Positions 37,407 through 47,047 of a stretch of DNA of 64,000 bases are shown in pieces. The translations under genes and the position numbers were made by a program. How positions within the stretch are numbered: position 1 is the first letter of the stretch; every line of letters starts with the position of its first letter. The stretch is taken from positions 31,178 through 95,177 of the forward strand of contig DBQX01000046.1 of the NCBI GenBank assembly GCA_002305415.1. Reading direction: 5' to 3'. The notes below the pieces were generated by a model, which was given only the letters and a program-made list of their open reading frames with translations, was not told where the DNA came from and ran no database searches. The DNA is from Actinomycetales bacterium UBA1383 (GTDB lineage Bacteria; Actinomycetota; Actinomycetes; Actinomycetales; Actinomycetaceae).

Positions 37407-37706
37407 TCAGCCGGCGCACTCGGCGCAGACCGGCTGGCCGTTCTCCTCGTACGCCAGCTGGGACCTGTGGTGCACGAGGAAGCAGTGCGAGCAGGTGAAC
37501 TCGTCGGCCTGGCGCGGGAGGACCCGCACGGAGAGTTCCTCGCCCGAGAGGTCCGCACCGGGCAGCTCGAACCCCTCGGCTGCCTCGGTCTCGTCCTCGT
37601 CCACGACGGCAAGGCTCTTCTCGGCGCGGCGCGCCTTGAGCTCCTCGAGGGAGTCCTCGCTGAGGTCCTCCTCGTTCTTGCGAGGTGCATCGTAATCGGT
37701 CGCCAT
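37407..37706 (-). CDS. DUF4193 zinc-ribbon protein
   Basis: A 99-residue acidic protein. MATDYDAPRKNEEDLSEDSL is the family start; the C-terminal zinc ribbon has C-x2-C (TCSHC) and C-x2-C (VCAEC). It matches Rv2699c. Members have been seen only as conserved actinobacterial proteins of unknown role; the ribbon suggests interaction with nucleic acid or RNA polymerase, an inference. It has its own promoter region of 176 bp. Confidence 0.87.
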   Translation of the reverse strand: MATDYDAPRKNEEDLSEDSLEELKARRAEKSLAVVDEDETEAAEGFELPGADLSGEELSVRVLPRQADEFTCSHCFLVHHRSQLAYEENGQPVCAECAG

Positions 37707-37882
37707 CCGGCGTCACGCTCCCGGCTCGTTCTTGGTGGGCCCGAAAAGTCTCTGGATCATACACAACGTCCTCAGCTGCGATTCATTCCCCGCACCAGAC
37801 AACGTCGTCTGAGACGCACGCACTCTACACTGGCCCACGCCTCAGCAGGGCGCCGGTTTCCTGTGAGGTTGCCAACGTCTGT
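37707..37882 (-). promoter_or_regulatory. DUF4193 upstream region with TGTG-TATGAT box and a palindrome
   Basis: TATGAT at 37761-37756 (minus strand) preceded by TGTG forms an extended -10 box 49 bases before the DUF4193 ATG. Further up, CAGACAACGTCGTCTG at 37796-37811 is a 16-bp palindrome with one wobble pair of mismatches, placed where a regulator would sit at about -47 to -62. The rest of the gap holds no gene. Confidence 0.45.
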
Positions 37883-38698
37883 TCAGCGGGCCACCGCCTC
37901 GAGGTGGGCAGCGAGACGCGCGGCGGTGTCGCGGGCGCCGGCGACCACCATGTCGCGTGAGGGCGGGGCGCCACCGAGGCCGTGCACCACCCCGCCCGCC
38001 TCCGCTACGACCAGGCAGCCGGCCGCGATGTCCCACGGGTTCAGGCCCCTCTCGAAGTGGGCGTCGAGCGTGCCGTCCGCCACGAGGCAGAGGTCGACCG
38101 AGGCACTCCCGAGGCGCCGGATGTCCCGCACCGCCGGGAGGACCGCACGGACGACGTCGCCCTGCTGGGCGCGCACGTCGGCGACGTATGCGAACCCGGT
38201 GCCCACGAGCGCCTGCGCGAGGTCGACGCCGGGCCGTGGCGCCAGCCGGCGGTCGCCCCGGAAGGCCCCACCACCGCGCACGGCGTGCCACGTGGTGGCG
38301 AGCATGGGTGCGCACACGGCGCCCGCGAGCAGGTCCCAGCGGGCCGGCTCCGGCGGGCCAGCGCACACGGCGACGGACACGGCCCAGTGCGGCAGCCCGT
38401 AGAGGTAGTTGACGGTCCCGTCGATCGGGTCGACCACCCAGGTGAGCCCGGACCGTCCCGGCACGTCGTCGCCCTCCTCGCCGAGGATGCCGTCAGCAGG
38501 CCGCCGTTCGGCGATGCGGGACCGGAGCCAGGACTCCACCTCCTGGTCCGCGGCGGTGACGATGTCCGTCCGCGACGACTTGGTCGCCGTGACCGCGACT
38601 CCCGCGTCACGCCGGCGTCGCGCGATCCCGGCGGCGCCCTCCGCGAGTTCGCGGCTCAGCGCGTGCAGCTCCTCCAGGAGGCGGGGGGAAGCGGTCAT
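37883..38698 (-). CDS. Inositol monophosphatase family protein
   Basis: A 271-residue Mg2+-dependent phosphatase. Metal ligands: Glu74/Glu75 in GEEGDD, Asp90 and Asp93 in DPIDGTVNYLYG, and the WDIAAG segment near 218. It hydrolyses inositol-1-phosphate or related sugar phosphates; this position corresponds to suhB (Rv2701c). Inositol is needed for mycothiol and the PI lipids encoded at the left edge. The ATG at 38698 begins MTASPRLLEELHALS; the open frame above it is the antisense shadow of sepH. Confidence 0.9.
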   Translation of the reverse strand: MTASPRLLEELHALSRELAEGAAGIARRRRDAGVAVTATKSSRTDIVTAADQEVESWLRSRIAERRPADGILGEEGDDVPGRSGLTWVVDPIDGTVNYLYGLPHWAVSVAVCAGPPEPARWDLLAGAVCAPMLATTWHAVRGGGAFRGDRRLAPRPGVDLAQALVGTGFAYVADVRAQQGDVVRAVLPAVRDIRRLGSASVDLCLVADGTLDAHFERGLNPWDIAAGCLVVAEAGGVVHGLGGAPPSRDMVVAGARDTAARLAAHLEAVAR

Positions 38699-38794
38699 GC
38701 GATCATTGTGGTGCACCTTTCGCCACACCGTCCCGGTTGACCGCCCGGGCCGGGCTGAGGTGGCACTCTCGGAGATGGACGGATGGGAGGTGTG

Positions 38795-39748
38795 ATGGTC
38801 GAGTTGACTCTGGTGGGCTTGCACCGGGACGGTGAGAGGCTCACACTCACCGATGCGAACGGCCAGACATACACGCTCGCGGTGACGGAGGAGCTCCGGG
38901 CCGCGGTGCGCCGCGACCGGCCCCTGATGGAGCAGATCCGCGCCTCCCAGCAGCCGGTCCGGCCGCGCGAGATCCAGGCGATGCTGCGCGCCGGCGCCAC
39001 GGTCGAGGCGGTGGCCGAGATGTCCGGCCTCCCCGTGGAGCACGTGCAGCGGTACGAGGGGCCTGTCCAGGCAGAGCAGGCCTGGGTGGTGCAGCAGGCC
39101 CAGGGCTTCCCGATCGGGCACCAGCCTGACTCCCCCACCCTCGGCGAACTCGTCATCAACCGCCTCGCGACCCGCAGGGTCCGGACCGATCAGCTGAGCT
39201 GGAACGCGACCCGGTCGGGAAACGCACCGTGGGAGCTCAGCGTCTCCTTCCCGATCAACGGCGCCGACCTCGAGGCCCGCTGGGAAGTGGATCTCTCCGC
39301 CCGCACGCTCCACGCCCTGGACGACGAGTCGCGCTGGCTGTCCGAGACGGACTCCTCCTCCCCGCGCGCGCGCCGCCACGCCGTCGCCCTCCCGCCCCAG
39401 CGGGGCGAGTTGCACGTCTACGAGGTCGAGGACGACGGCGACGTGGTGGAGGTCGAGCCGACAGACTCGTTGCTGGACTCGCTGCAGTCGCACCGCGGCA
39501 CCCGGGGGCCCGTCGACGACTTCGACGACGACCTGCTGAGTGGGCTGGAGGAGCCCGGACCGGTTCCGGGCGCGCATCCCGCCGCATCCGACCCCGAGTC
39601 GGCCACCGATGCCCGCGTGCTGCCCCTCCCCCGCCGGGACCCCGCTGCCGCGGCGGAGACACCGCCTGCGGAGCGGCGTCCCCGCAAGCCTGGCCGGCGC
39701 TCGGTTCCCAGCTGGGACGAGATCGTCTTCGGCTCGCGGCCCGACTGA
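38795..39748 (+). CDS. sepH: Septation protein SepH (DUF3071)
   Basis: A 317-residue cell-division regulator. The N-terminal DUF3071 domain (about 1-170) starts MVELTLVGLHRDGERLTLTD and contains a helix-turn-helix at about 70-90 (GATVEAVAEMSGLPVEHVQRY). An acidic, Pro/Ala-rich disordered tail follows, ending PSWDEIVFGSRPD. In Streptomyces and mycobacteria SepH binds FtsZ and promotes ring assembly. GGGAGG lies 4 nt before the ATG. It converges on tdk. Confidence 0.92.
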   Translation: MVELTLVGLHRDGERLTLTDANGQTYTLAVTEELRAAVRRDRPLMEQIRASQQPVRPREIQAMLRAGATVEAVAEMSGLPVEHVQRYEGPVQAEQAWVVQQAQGFPIGHQPDSPTLGELVINRLATRRVRTDQLSWNATRSGNAPWELSVSFPINGADLEARWEVDLSARTLHALDDESRWLSETDSSSPRARRHAVALPPQRGELHVYEVEDDGDVVEVEPTDSLLDSLQSHRGTRGPVDDFDDDLLSGLEEPGPVPGAHPAASDPESATDARVLPLPRRDPAAAAETPPAERRPRKPGRRSVPSWDEIVFGSRPD

Positions 39749-39752
39749 CCGC

Positions 39753-40415
39753 TCACCGGCCGGATGACTCCGGCATGTCCTCGAGGAGCGTGTGCGGGGA
39801 CAGCTCGACGGCACGCGCGGTCCGCGACGTCAGCCGCTGGACGTGGTGCCGCCGGCAGAGCACCTCGTAGGCCACCGCGCCCTGGGCGCGCGTGTCGCCC
39901 ACGACCACCTGGTCGCCTTCCGTCACCATGACGCCGTCCAGCGTCCGCGCGTTGTGGGTGGCCCGCTCGCCGCACCAGCACAGCGCCTCGACCTGGAGGC
40001 GTTCGATGCGGTCCGCCATCTCGACCAGCCGCGCCGACCCCGGGAAGAGCCGGGTGCGGAAGTCCGTGGTGATCCCGAAGGCGAAGACGTCCACGCCGAG
40101 CTCGTCGACGACCATCACGAGCTGGTCCACCTGCTCCGGGAGGAAGAACTGGGCCTCGTCGCAGACGAGGTAGTCCACGCGCTCCCCGCGCATCCTCCGG
40201 CGGGTGACCTCCTCCCAGAAGTCGGTGTCGTCGGTGACCTCGATGGCGGGGACGGCGAAGCCCAGCCGGGAGGACAGCACCTCGGCGCCCGCGCGGTCGT
40301 GCCGGGTGTAGATCAGCCCGCGCCGCCCGCGGGCGGCGTGGTTGTAGTCCATCTGCAGCGCGAGGGTCGACTTGCCGCAGTCCATCGTCCCCGTGAAGAA
40401 CACGAGCGCGGCCAT
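39753..40415 (-). CDS. tdk: Thymidine kinase (type II, zinc-containing)
   Basis: A 220-residue kinase. P-loop GTMDCGKST at 9-17, catalytic Glu87 in VCDEAQFF, and a zinc-binding set Cys146-x-Cys148 with Cys187 and His190. It phosphorylates deoxythymidine in nucleotide salvage. The ATG at 40415 shares a base with the stop of the upstream phosphodiesterase (TGATG); a GTG one codon earlier is possible. Confidence 0.94.
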   Translation of the reverse strand: MAALVFFTGTMDCGKSTLALQMDYNHAARGRRGLIYTRHDRAGAEVLSSRLGFAVPAIEVTDDTDFWEEVTRRRMRGERVDYLVCDEAQFFLPEQVDQLVMVVDELGVDVFAFGITTDFRTRLFPGSARLVEMADRIERLQVEALCWCGERATHNARTLDGVMVTEGDQVVVGDTRAQGAVAYEVLCRRHHVQRLTSRTARAVELSPHTLLEDMPESSGR

Positions 40416-41548
40416 CACGTCACCATCCGGAGCAGGGGGACACGCATCTCGGCAGGCGTGAGCGAGCCGTGGACCCCGATCAGCCCGATGGACCCGGGAG
40501 TCTGCGTGCGCGAGTCGACCACGACGTCGCGGCCCCGCATGAACACCACCACGTCCCCGAGCACGGGGACGAATCGCGGATCCATGGAGCCGTAGACGGC
40601 GACCGCCTCCTCGCGGGGAATGACCCAGGCGCGATCCCCCAGGTAGTCGCTCCAGCGCTCCAGGACGCCGGAGCCGTCCGTGTGCAGGTGCATGGCCCGC
40701 GGCTCGCCGGAGACCAGGTCCACGCCGCGAGCGAGGGTGGGCACGGCCGCCACGTCCGTCCGCGTCGCGACGTCCACCATCCCGTGGTCGGCGGTGATGA
40801 CCAGGAGCGTCCCGGACGGGAGCAGGCGGGCGAGCCGTGACAGTTCACGGTCGGTGCGCGACGCCTCCTCACCCCACTCCCACGACCGCCACCCGGACAC
40901 GTGGCCGACATGGTCGACCTCACCCCAGTACAGGTAGACGACGTCGGAACGCCCCGCGCGCAGGTCCGCGACCGTGGCGTCGACGCGGTCGGCGAGGTCC
41001 TCGCCACTGACGTCGCGCGCCCCGCGGAAGGCCGCCCGGTTGAGGCCCGAGCCCACGAACCGTTCGGGACCCACGACGGCGAACCTCGCCCGGTCCGCCA
41101 GCTGCTCCGCGACCGTCTTGCGACGTTGCCAGTCCTCGACCGGCATGAAGTCCTGGTCCCACCGCACCAGGTTCATCAGCTGCCCGCTCGCGGGCTCGCG
41201 GACCGTGTAGCCGAGCATGCCCGTCCGCCCCGGTGGTGCGGCGGTCCCGAACGAGGTGATCGCGGCAGCAGTCGTGGAGGGGACGATCGTGTCGAGGACC
41301 AGTCCGTCCTCCCGGCGCCGGCGGAGGAAGGGGAAGTGGCCGCTGCGTTCCGTGAGCTGCGCCTCGCCGAGCCCGTCGACGAGCACGACGCACGCGCGCC
41401 GAGCACGCGGAAGTCCCAGCGCCGCACGCCACCTGTCCCACTGGCCGTCGTCGGCGGAACGCTCCATGCCGACGGCGGCCGCCGTGGCGGCGAGCGTCCC
41501 GCGCCACACGTCGTCCGCGGGGACGACGAGGTCGGCCGGGCGGCTCAC
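40415..41548 (-). CDS. Alkaline-phosphatase-superfamily nucleotide pyrophosphatase/phosphodiesterase
   Basis: A 377-residue enzyme of the autotaxin/NPP type. Metal ligand Asp58 (VVLVDGLG), nucleophile threonine in VPSTTAAAITSFGTA (about 92), further ligands in WGEVDHVGH, ITADHGMVD and GVHGSL. No signal peptide, so likely cytosolic, with a nucleotide or phospholipid-like diester as substrate; specifics unknown. It lies between DUF5998 and tdk, overlapping both by 4 and 3 bases, as in many actinobacteria. Confidence 0.87.
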   Translation of the reverse strand: MSRPADLVVPADDVWRGTLAATAAAVGMERSADDGQWDRWRAALGLPRARRACVVLVDGLGEAQLTERSGHFPFLRRRREDGLVLDTIVPSTTAAAITSFGTAAPPGRTGMLGYTVREPASGQLMNLVRWDQDFMPVEDWQRRKTVAEQLADRARFAVVGPERFVGSGLNRAAFRGARDVSGEDLADRVDATVADLRAGRSDVVYLYWGEVDHVGHVSGWRSWEWGEEASRTDRELSRLARLLPSGTLLVITADHGMVDVATRTDVAAVPTLARGVDLVSGEPRAMHLHTDGSGVLERWSDYLGDRAWVIPREEAVAVYGSMDPRFVPVLGDVVVFMRGRDVVVDSRTQTPGSIGLIGVHGSLTPAEMRVPLLRMVT

Positions 41549-42126
41549 GGGAAGCTCTCGGCCACCGCCCGCGACAACGCCGAGGCGAAGCGGGTGGCCT
41601 GGTCGAGGCGGGCGCGGCCGTCGGCCTCGGCGCTGACGCGCAGGACGAGGTCGTCGGCGGTGGCGAAGCCGGTGTACCCGTGGTCCGCCTCACACTGCGG
41701 ATCGCCGCAGCTGGCGGGTTCGAGCTCGATCCGGGAGTTCGACCCCCAGTGGACCGCGATGGTGACCTCGTCCACCACGGCGTGGTCGATCCTCGCCGCC
41801 TCCCGCACCCCGTGGGAGAGGACCACCGACGTGATGCGGCGCAACGCGATGGCCTCCGTCGTGGCGATCGCGAGCGGCCGGCCGTCCTGGCCGGGCTCGT
41901 CGTCGATATGGGCGCCGATCAGCCGCGTCGGGGTGAGGACGACGGCGGTGAGGTGACGGCGCAGTTCGGACGCATCGAACGTGGTCTCCGGGTGGACGAG
42001 GTAGGAGACGATCTCCTGGCCCCCGATCGCTACCTCGAGCACCCTCTCCACCAGTTCCGGGTAGTAGCCACCACGCTGCAGGTCGCGGCGCAGCGCGCTT
42101 CGAAGCATCTCAGGCACGCGGTCCAT
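41545..42126 (-). CDS. DUF5998 family protein
   Basis: A 193-residue soluble protein starting MDRVPEMLRSALRRDLQRGGYYPELV. Later it has the typical VVLTPTRLIGAHIDDE and a CGDPQCEADHGYTG segment with two cysteines. DUF5998 is an actinobacterial family of unknown function, usually just upstream of the phosphodiesterase as here. The ATG at 42126 is preferred; the extra open frame above it runs into the acetyltransferase gene, whose stop is 7 bp upstream. Confidence 0.82.
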   Translation of the reverse strand: MDRVPEMLRSALRRDLQRGGYYPELVERVLEVAIGGQEIVSYLVHPETTFDASELRRHLTAVVLTPTRLIGAHIDDEPGQDGRPLAIATTEAIALRRITSVVLSHGVREAARIDHAVVDEVTIAVHWGSNSRIELEPASCGDPQCEADHGYTGFATADDLVLRVSAEADGRARLDQATRFASALSRAVAESFP

Positions 42127-42133
42127 TGTGGCA

Positions 42134-44542
42134 TCACTCGGTGGGGAGCGTCGGAAGGGTGCGTCTGACGCCGTCGGCGCGCGGGGTGTCGTCGATCTCG
42201 ATGCGGGCGGCGAGCGGGAACGCACCCGCTGCCGCGACGACCACCGGGTTGAGTTCGATACGCCGGATCGCGGGGAAGTCGTCCTTCAGCTGCGCCACGC
42301 GCGCGACGACGTCCTCGAGGGCCGCGATGTCGAACGCGGGGACGCCACGGTGACCGCTCAGGCGCACGGCGGCCTTCGGGGCGCGCACAAGCTCGGAGAC
42401 GTCGCGGCGGGAGAGCGGGGCGATCCGGTAGGCCACGTCGCCGAGGATCTCGACGGCGTCCCCGGCCAGGGCGACGCTCACCACCGGCCCGTGCAGCGGG
42501 TCCTCCACCGCCGTGACGACGCACGCCGGACCGGGCGGCACCATGCGCTGCAGCTCCACCAGTGCGACCCCGCGATCCCGGAGTTCGGCGACGGCATGGG
42601 AGAGGTCCGCCGCGTCATGGACATCGAGGTGGACACCCCCGAGGTCGACACGGTGGCGCAGGTGGGGCAGGACGGCCTTGACGGCGAGCGGCCAGCCGAG
42701 GCGGGCGGCGGCGGCGAGGGCCTCCGCCTCCGTGCCGGCGCACTCCGTGGGCTCCACGGTGATGCCGTAGCAGGCGAGCATCTCCGCGGCCAGGGGGCCG
42801 TCGACAGGACCCTCGGCCGCGCGGGCGAGGAGGGCGGCGAGGCGGCCGGGAACGGCGTCGTCGGCGTGCACGAGGGGCGAGTCGTCCACGGGCCGCGCAC
42901 CCGCTGCGACACGCCCGGCGAGGTCGATCGCGCGCGCGGCGTCGTCGGTCGCGAACGTGCCCGCCAGCGCTGGCGGGAGGTCGCGGTCCAGGATGGCGAG
43001 CGTCCAGGTGGTGGGGGAACCGGCCCAGCCCGGGTCGGACACCTCGTCACCGGGCAGGGGCAGGTCCACCGCCACGCCGACCTCGCCGTCGTCGGCACAC
43101 TCGAAGCGTCCCGCGGCGACCCGGCGGACATGGTCCGCGGCCGCGGCTGTCGTGGCCGCCAGCCGTAGCCGGTGCCGTGGCGCGGGAGGGAGGCGGAGGG
43201 CGACCTGCGCGAGGTCGACGAGTTCGTCGAGGTCACGCGCCTCGAGGACGCCCGCCTGCCGGAGCATGTCGGAGAGGACGGCCCGGGGCAGCGGCGAGGT
43301 GCGGACGACATGCCCCGGTGGGGCCATCTGGCCCGTCCGCGACCCGATGTGGCATACGACCGTGTGCGTCCGCGCGAGGTGCCGGGCCGTGCGGGCGAAC
43401 TTCCGCGGGTTCCCGATGGAGTCCAGGCTCAGCGCGACCACCCGGGTGCTCCCATCCCCACTCCACCACTGCATGGCGTCGTTCCCGGAGATGTCGATGC
43501 GGTGGCCTGCCGAGATGAATCCCTCCACCGGGATGCCGCGGGCGCGGAGCCGCCGGAGGATCGCCGCGCTGGAACGGGCGCCTTGGGCGAACACGCCGAG
43601 CTCGCCGCCCAGGCGGGGGGCGGGTACGGCGGTGAGGATGCCTGCGGCCGGGCTGGCGATGCCGAGCGAGCCTGGACCGAGGATCCGCATCCCCCCGGAC
43701 CGCGCGGCCTTGAGGAGGGCGAGGTGCCACGCGGCATCGGTGGTGTCCCGCCCACTCAGCACGACGGCGGCGCGCACCCCGGCCCGCCCCAGGTCGCGCA
43801 CCGTCCCGGCGAGTGCGTCGTCGTCGACCGCGACGACCGCCAGGACGCGCCCCCCGGTCGGTGCGCCATCCCAGCGGGGCAGCGCCGGGAGGTGGTCGAG
43901 GACGCGTCCCGCGGCGCCGCTCCCGACGGCGACGACGGACTCCGGGGTCATGAGGTGGAGCATCGACCGGGACTCGGCGTACTGCTCGCGGGCGGTCATC
44001 ACCCGCCACGCCTCGGTGGTCGTCGTGAGGTCGAGGCTGACCTCGACGATCCCCTCGTCCACCACGGCGGTCGTGGAGTAGCCGGCCTCACGGAAGACGG
44101 AGAGCATCCGCCGGTTGGTGGGCAGGACCTCGGCGGTGAACCGGCGGAACCCTCGTTCCCGGCCGGCGGCTGCGAGATGGTCGAGCAGGATCGAGCCGAG
44201 GCCGCGGCCCTGGTGGGCGTCCCCGACGTAGAACGCCACCTCCGCCGTCGCGCCGTCCACCGCGTCGTAGCAGCCCATCGCGCACAGCGGTCCGCTGGTC
44301 CCCTCTGTCACCACCAGGGCGACGCGGCTGCGGTGGTCGACCTGCGTGAAGCGGTCGAGTTCCTCCGCGGTCAGGGCACCACGGGCGCCGAAGAACCGGA
44401 AGACGCGGGACTGCTCGGACTGGCTGAGGTGGAGCCGCTGGAGGGCGTCGGCGTCCGAGGGGAGGATGGGGCGCACGTGCATGGTCGCGCCGTCACGCGT
44501 CACCACGTCGGCCTCCCAGTGGCGCGGGTAGCGGTGGGGCAT
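42134..44542 (-). CDS. GNAT acetyltransferase / NDP-forming acyl-CoA synthetase fusion
   Basis: An 802-residue three-part protein. Residues 1-175 form a GNAT acetyltransferase (VAFYVGDAHQGRGLGSILLDHL is the acetyl-CoA loop). A CoA-binding and ligase-like region (about 200-550) has ILGPGSLGIASPAAG and GELGVFAQGARSSAAIL. An ATP-grasp domain ends the protein (about 580-790). This is the architecture of protein lysine acetyltransferases of the PatZ/Pat type, though here GNAT is first. The ligase part may sense acyl-CoA rather than catalyse. TAGGCT lies 6 nt before the ATG. Confidence 0.85.
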   Translation of the reverse strand: MPHRYPRHWEADVVTRDGATMHVRPILPSDADALQRLHLSQSEQSRVFRFFGARGALTAEELDRFTQVDHRSRVALVVTEGTSGPLCAMGCYDAVDGATAEVAFYVGDAHQGRGLGSILLDHLAAAGRERGFRRFTAEVLPTNRRMLSVFREAGYSTTAVVDEGIVEVSLDLTTTTEAWRVMTAREQYAESRSMLHLMTPESVVAVGSGAAGRVLDHLPALPRWDGAPTGGRVLAVVAVDDDALAGTVRDLGRAGVRAAVVLSGRDTTDAAWHLALLKAARSGGMRILGPGSLGIASPAAGILTAVPAPRLGGELGVFAQGARSSAAILRRLRARGIPVEGFISAGHRIDISGNDAMQWWSGDGSTRVVALSLDSIGNPRKFARTARHLARTHTVVCHIGSRTGQMAPPGHVVRTSPLPRAVLSDMLRQAGVLEARDLDELVDLAQVALRLPPAPRHRLRLAATTAAAADHVRRVAAGRFECADDGEVGVAVDLPLPGDEVSDPGWAGSPTTWTLAILDRDLPPALAGTFATDDAARAIDLAGRVAAGARPVDDSPLVHADDAVPGRLAALLARAAEGPVDGPLAAEMLACYGITVEPTECAGTEAEALAAAARLGWPLAVKAVLPHLRHRVDLGGVHLDVHDAADLSHAVAELRDRGVALVELQRMVPPGPACVVTAVEDPLHGPVVSVALAGDAVEILGDVAYRIAPLSRRDVSELVRAPKAAVRLSGHRGVPAFDIAALEDVVARVAQLKDDFPAIRRIELNPVVVAAAGAFPLAARIEIDDTPRADGVRRTLPTLPTE

Positions 44543-44548
44543 GCCAGC

Positions 44549-44554
44549 AGCCTA
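44549..44554 (-). promoter_or_regulatory. -10 box for leaderless acetyltransferase transcript
   Basis: TAGGCT with a 6-nt gap to the ATG at 44542, divergent from the parC promoter. Confidence 0.6.
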
Positions 44555-44589
44555 GCCGCCGGGTTTCCGTGATTGACGGGGCGGCAGGC

Positions 44590-44595
44590 GATAAT
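44590..44595 (+). promoter_or_regulatory. -10 box for leaderless parC transcript
   Basis: GATAAT, 5 of 6 to consensus, with a 7-nt gap to the ATG at 44603 and no ribosome site. Confidence 0.55.
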
Positions 44596-44602
44596 CGGCC
44601 CC

Positions 44603-47044
44603 ATGACCCCGAAGCGCACCCCTCCCCCGCCCGTGGACGAGCGCATCGTCGACGTCGACGTGACGACCGAGATGGAAGGGTCCTTCCTGGAGTACGCCTA
44701 CTCCGTCATCTACGCCCGCGCCCTCCCCGACGCTCGTGACGGGCTGAAGCCGGTGCAGCGCCGCATCCTCTTCCAGATGGACCAGATGGGCCTGCGCCCG
44801 GACCGCGGACACGTCAAGTCCGCGCGCGTCGTCGGTGACGTGATGGGCAAGCTGCACCCGCACGGTGATGCCGCCATCTACGACGCCCTGGTGCGGATGG
44901 CGCAGCCCTTCTCGCTGCGGGTGCCGCTCGTGGACGGGCACGGCAACTTCGGCTCCCTCGACGACGGGCCGGCCGCACCCCGCTACACGGAGGTCCGCCT
45001 CACCGCGGCCGCCCTCGAACTCACCCGCTCGCTCGACGAGGACGTCGTCGACTTCGTCCCCAACTACGACTCGTCGCTCCAGCAACCGGCCGTGCTGCCG
45101 TCGGCCTTCCCCAACCTGCTGGTGAATGGCGCGCAGGGCATCGCGGTCGGCATGGCGACCAACATGCCCCCGCACAACCTCGTCGAGGTCGTGGCGGCGG
45201 CCCGGCACCTGATCGCGCACCCCGATGCCACCCTCGAGGAACTCGTCCGCTTCGTCCCCGGGCCCGACCTGCCCTCGGGCGGGAAGATCATCGGGCTCGA
45301 CGGGATCCGGGAGGCGTACGCCACCGGGCGGGGATCCTTCCGAACCCGGGCGAAGACGCGGATCGAGTCGATCTCAGCCCGAAAACGCGCCGTCGTCGTG
45401 ACCGAGCTGCCGTACCAGGTGGGTCCCGAGCGGGTGATCGACAAGATCAAGGACGCAGTCACCGCGAAGAAGGTGCAGGGCATCGCCGCGGTCACCGACC
45501 TCTCCGACCGGGAGCACGGCCTGCGCCTCGTGATCGAGGTCAAGAACGCCTTCAACCCTGAGGCGGTCCTCGATGCACTCTTCCGGTACACCCCGCTCGA
45601 GGAGAGTTTCGGCATCAACAACGTCGCCCTCGTCGACGGCCAGCCCCGGACCCTGGGGCTCCGGGAACTCCTCGAGGTCTACGTCGGCCATCGCCTCGAG
45701 GTGGTGCGGCGCCGCACCCGGCACCGGCTCGCCGCGAGTACCGACAGGCTCCACCTGGTGGAGGGCCTCCTGCTGGCGATCGCCGACATCGACGAGGTCA
45801 TCCAGGTGATCAGGAGCAGCGAGAACGCCGAGGAGGCCCGGACGCGGCTCATGGCGGTGTTCGACCTGTCCGAGCGGCAGGCGGAGTACATCCTCGAACT
45901 GCGGCTGCGGCGCCTCACGAAGTTCTCGCGCATCGAACTGGAGGCCGAGCGGGCGGAGCTCACGGAGCGGATCGGTCACCTCACCGCGATCCTCGAGTCG
46001 GACTCGCTGCTCCGAGGCGTCGTGAGCGAGGAGCTGGCGGCCGTCGCCACGACCTTCGGGACCCCGCGCCGCACCATCCTCCTCGAGGGTTCGGGAACGC
46101 CGACGGCGCCCGCGGCGCGCGCGGCCACCGTCCCGCTCGAGGTGCCCGACGGTCCCTGCACGATCATGCTCTCCGGGACGGACCTGCTCGCCAGGGTGGA
46201 CGGCAGCGTCGCGTCCACGGGCCCCCGCCGGGCCCACGACGCCCTGCGCGCCGCCGTCGTGGCCTCCACGCACGGGCACATCGGTGTCCTGACCTCCACG
46301 GGCCGCCTGGTGCGCGAGCCGGTCCTGGACATCCCCGCCCTCGCCCCGGTGGAGGGGAGGCCGGGCCTGAGTGGCGGCACACCGGTGACGGAGATGGTGG
46401 CGCTGGAACCCGGGGAGGACGTCGTCGGGCTGGTGGGTCTCGACCCCGCCGGTCCCCCGCTGGTGATCGCCACGGCCGCCGGCGTCGTGAAGCGGATCTC
46501 CCCGGCGGAGTTCCCCCAGAACAGGGACTCCTTCAGCGTGATCGGGCTCAAGGAGGGCGACCGGGTCATCGGGGCCGGAACCACCCCGGATGAGGACGAC
46601 CGGATCGTGCTGGTGACCTCCGACGCGCAGCTCCTGCACTTCCCCGCCTCCCAGGTGCGCCCCCAGGGACGTGCGGCGGGCGGGATGGCGGGCATCGCCC
46701 TCGCGGACGGCGCAGAGGTCATCCACCTGGGTGTCGTGGGCGCCGCGCGGGTTCCGGAGGCAGTCCTCGTGACCGTCACCGGGACGGATGGGGCGCTGCC
46801 GGGAACGGTCGCCGGGTCGGTGAAGGTGACACCCTTCGCGCTCTACCCCGGCAAGGGCCGGGCCACGATGGGGGTGCGGGCCCACCGCTTCCTGCGCGGC
46901 GAGGATCGTCTGCAACTCGCGTGGGTCGGCGCTGCCCCCCGCGCGGTGGGCGCCGCCGGACAGGCCGTCGACCTGCCCGCCCCCGACGAGCGCCGCGACG
47001 GGTCCGGGAGGCCTCTTCCGACCCCACTGGCGGCGATCGGCTGA
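44603..47044 (+). CDS. parC: DNA topoisomerase IV-like subunit A (ParC/second GyrA)
   Basis: An 813-residue type IIA topoisomerase A subunit. The breakage-reunion domain has the catalytic Tyr128 (PRYTEVR) and [15 protein letters not shown] around residue 90. A six-bladed C-terminal domain follows from about 500. The GyrA box that allows DNA wrapping is degenerate ([10 protein letters not shown] instead of QRRGGKG), favouring a topoisomerase IV decatenase over gyrase. The parE partner lies 2 kb away on the other strand, with two GNAT genes between. At the fluoroquinolone pocket, Ala90 and Ala91 stand where Ser or Ser/Thr is usual. Confidence 0.9.
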   Translation: MTPKRTPPPPVDERIVDVDVTTEMEGSFLEYAYSVIYARALPDARDGLKPVQRRILFQMDQMGLRPDRGHVKSARVVGDVMGKLHPHGDAAIYDALVRMAQPFSLRVPLVDGHGNFGSLDDGPAAPRYTEVRLTAAALELTRSLDEDVVDFVPNYDSSLQQPAVLPSAFPNLLVNGAQGIAVGMATNMPPHNLVEVVAAARHLIAHPDATLEELVRFVPGPDLPSGGKIIGLDGIREAYATGRGSFRTRAKTRIESISARKRAVVVTELPYQVGPERVIDKIKDAVTAKKVQGIAAVTDLSDREHGLRLVIEVKNAFNPEAVLDALFRYTPLEESFGINNVALVDGQPRTLGLRELLEVYVGHRLEVVRRRTRHRLAASTDRLHLVEGLLLAIADIDEVIQVIRSSENAEEARTRLMAVFDLSERQAEYILELRLRRLTKFSRIELEAERAELTERIGHLTAILESDSLLRGVVSEELAAVATTFGTPRRTILLEGSGTPTAPAARAATVPLEVPDGPCTIMLSGTDLLARVDGSVASTGPRRAHDALRAAVVASTHGHIGVLTSTGRLVREPVLDIPALAPVEGRPGLSGGTPVTEMVALEPGEDVVGLVGLDPAGPPLVIATAAGVVKRISPAEFPQNRDSFSVIGLKEGDRVIGAGTTPDEDDRIVLVTSDAQLLHFPASQVRPQGRAAGGMAGIALADGAEVIHLGVVGAARVPEAVLVTVTGTDGALPGTVAGSVKVTPFALYPGKGRATMGVRAHRFLRGEDRLQLAWVGAAPRAVGAAGQAVDLPAPDERRDGSGRPLPTPLAAIG

Positions 47045-47047
47045 CCC

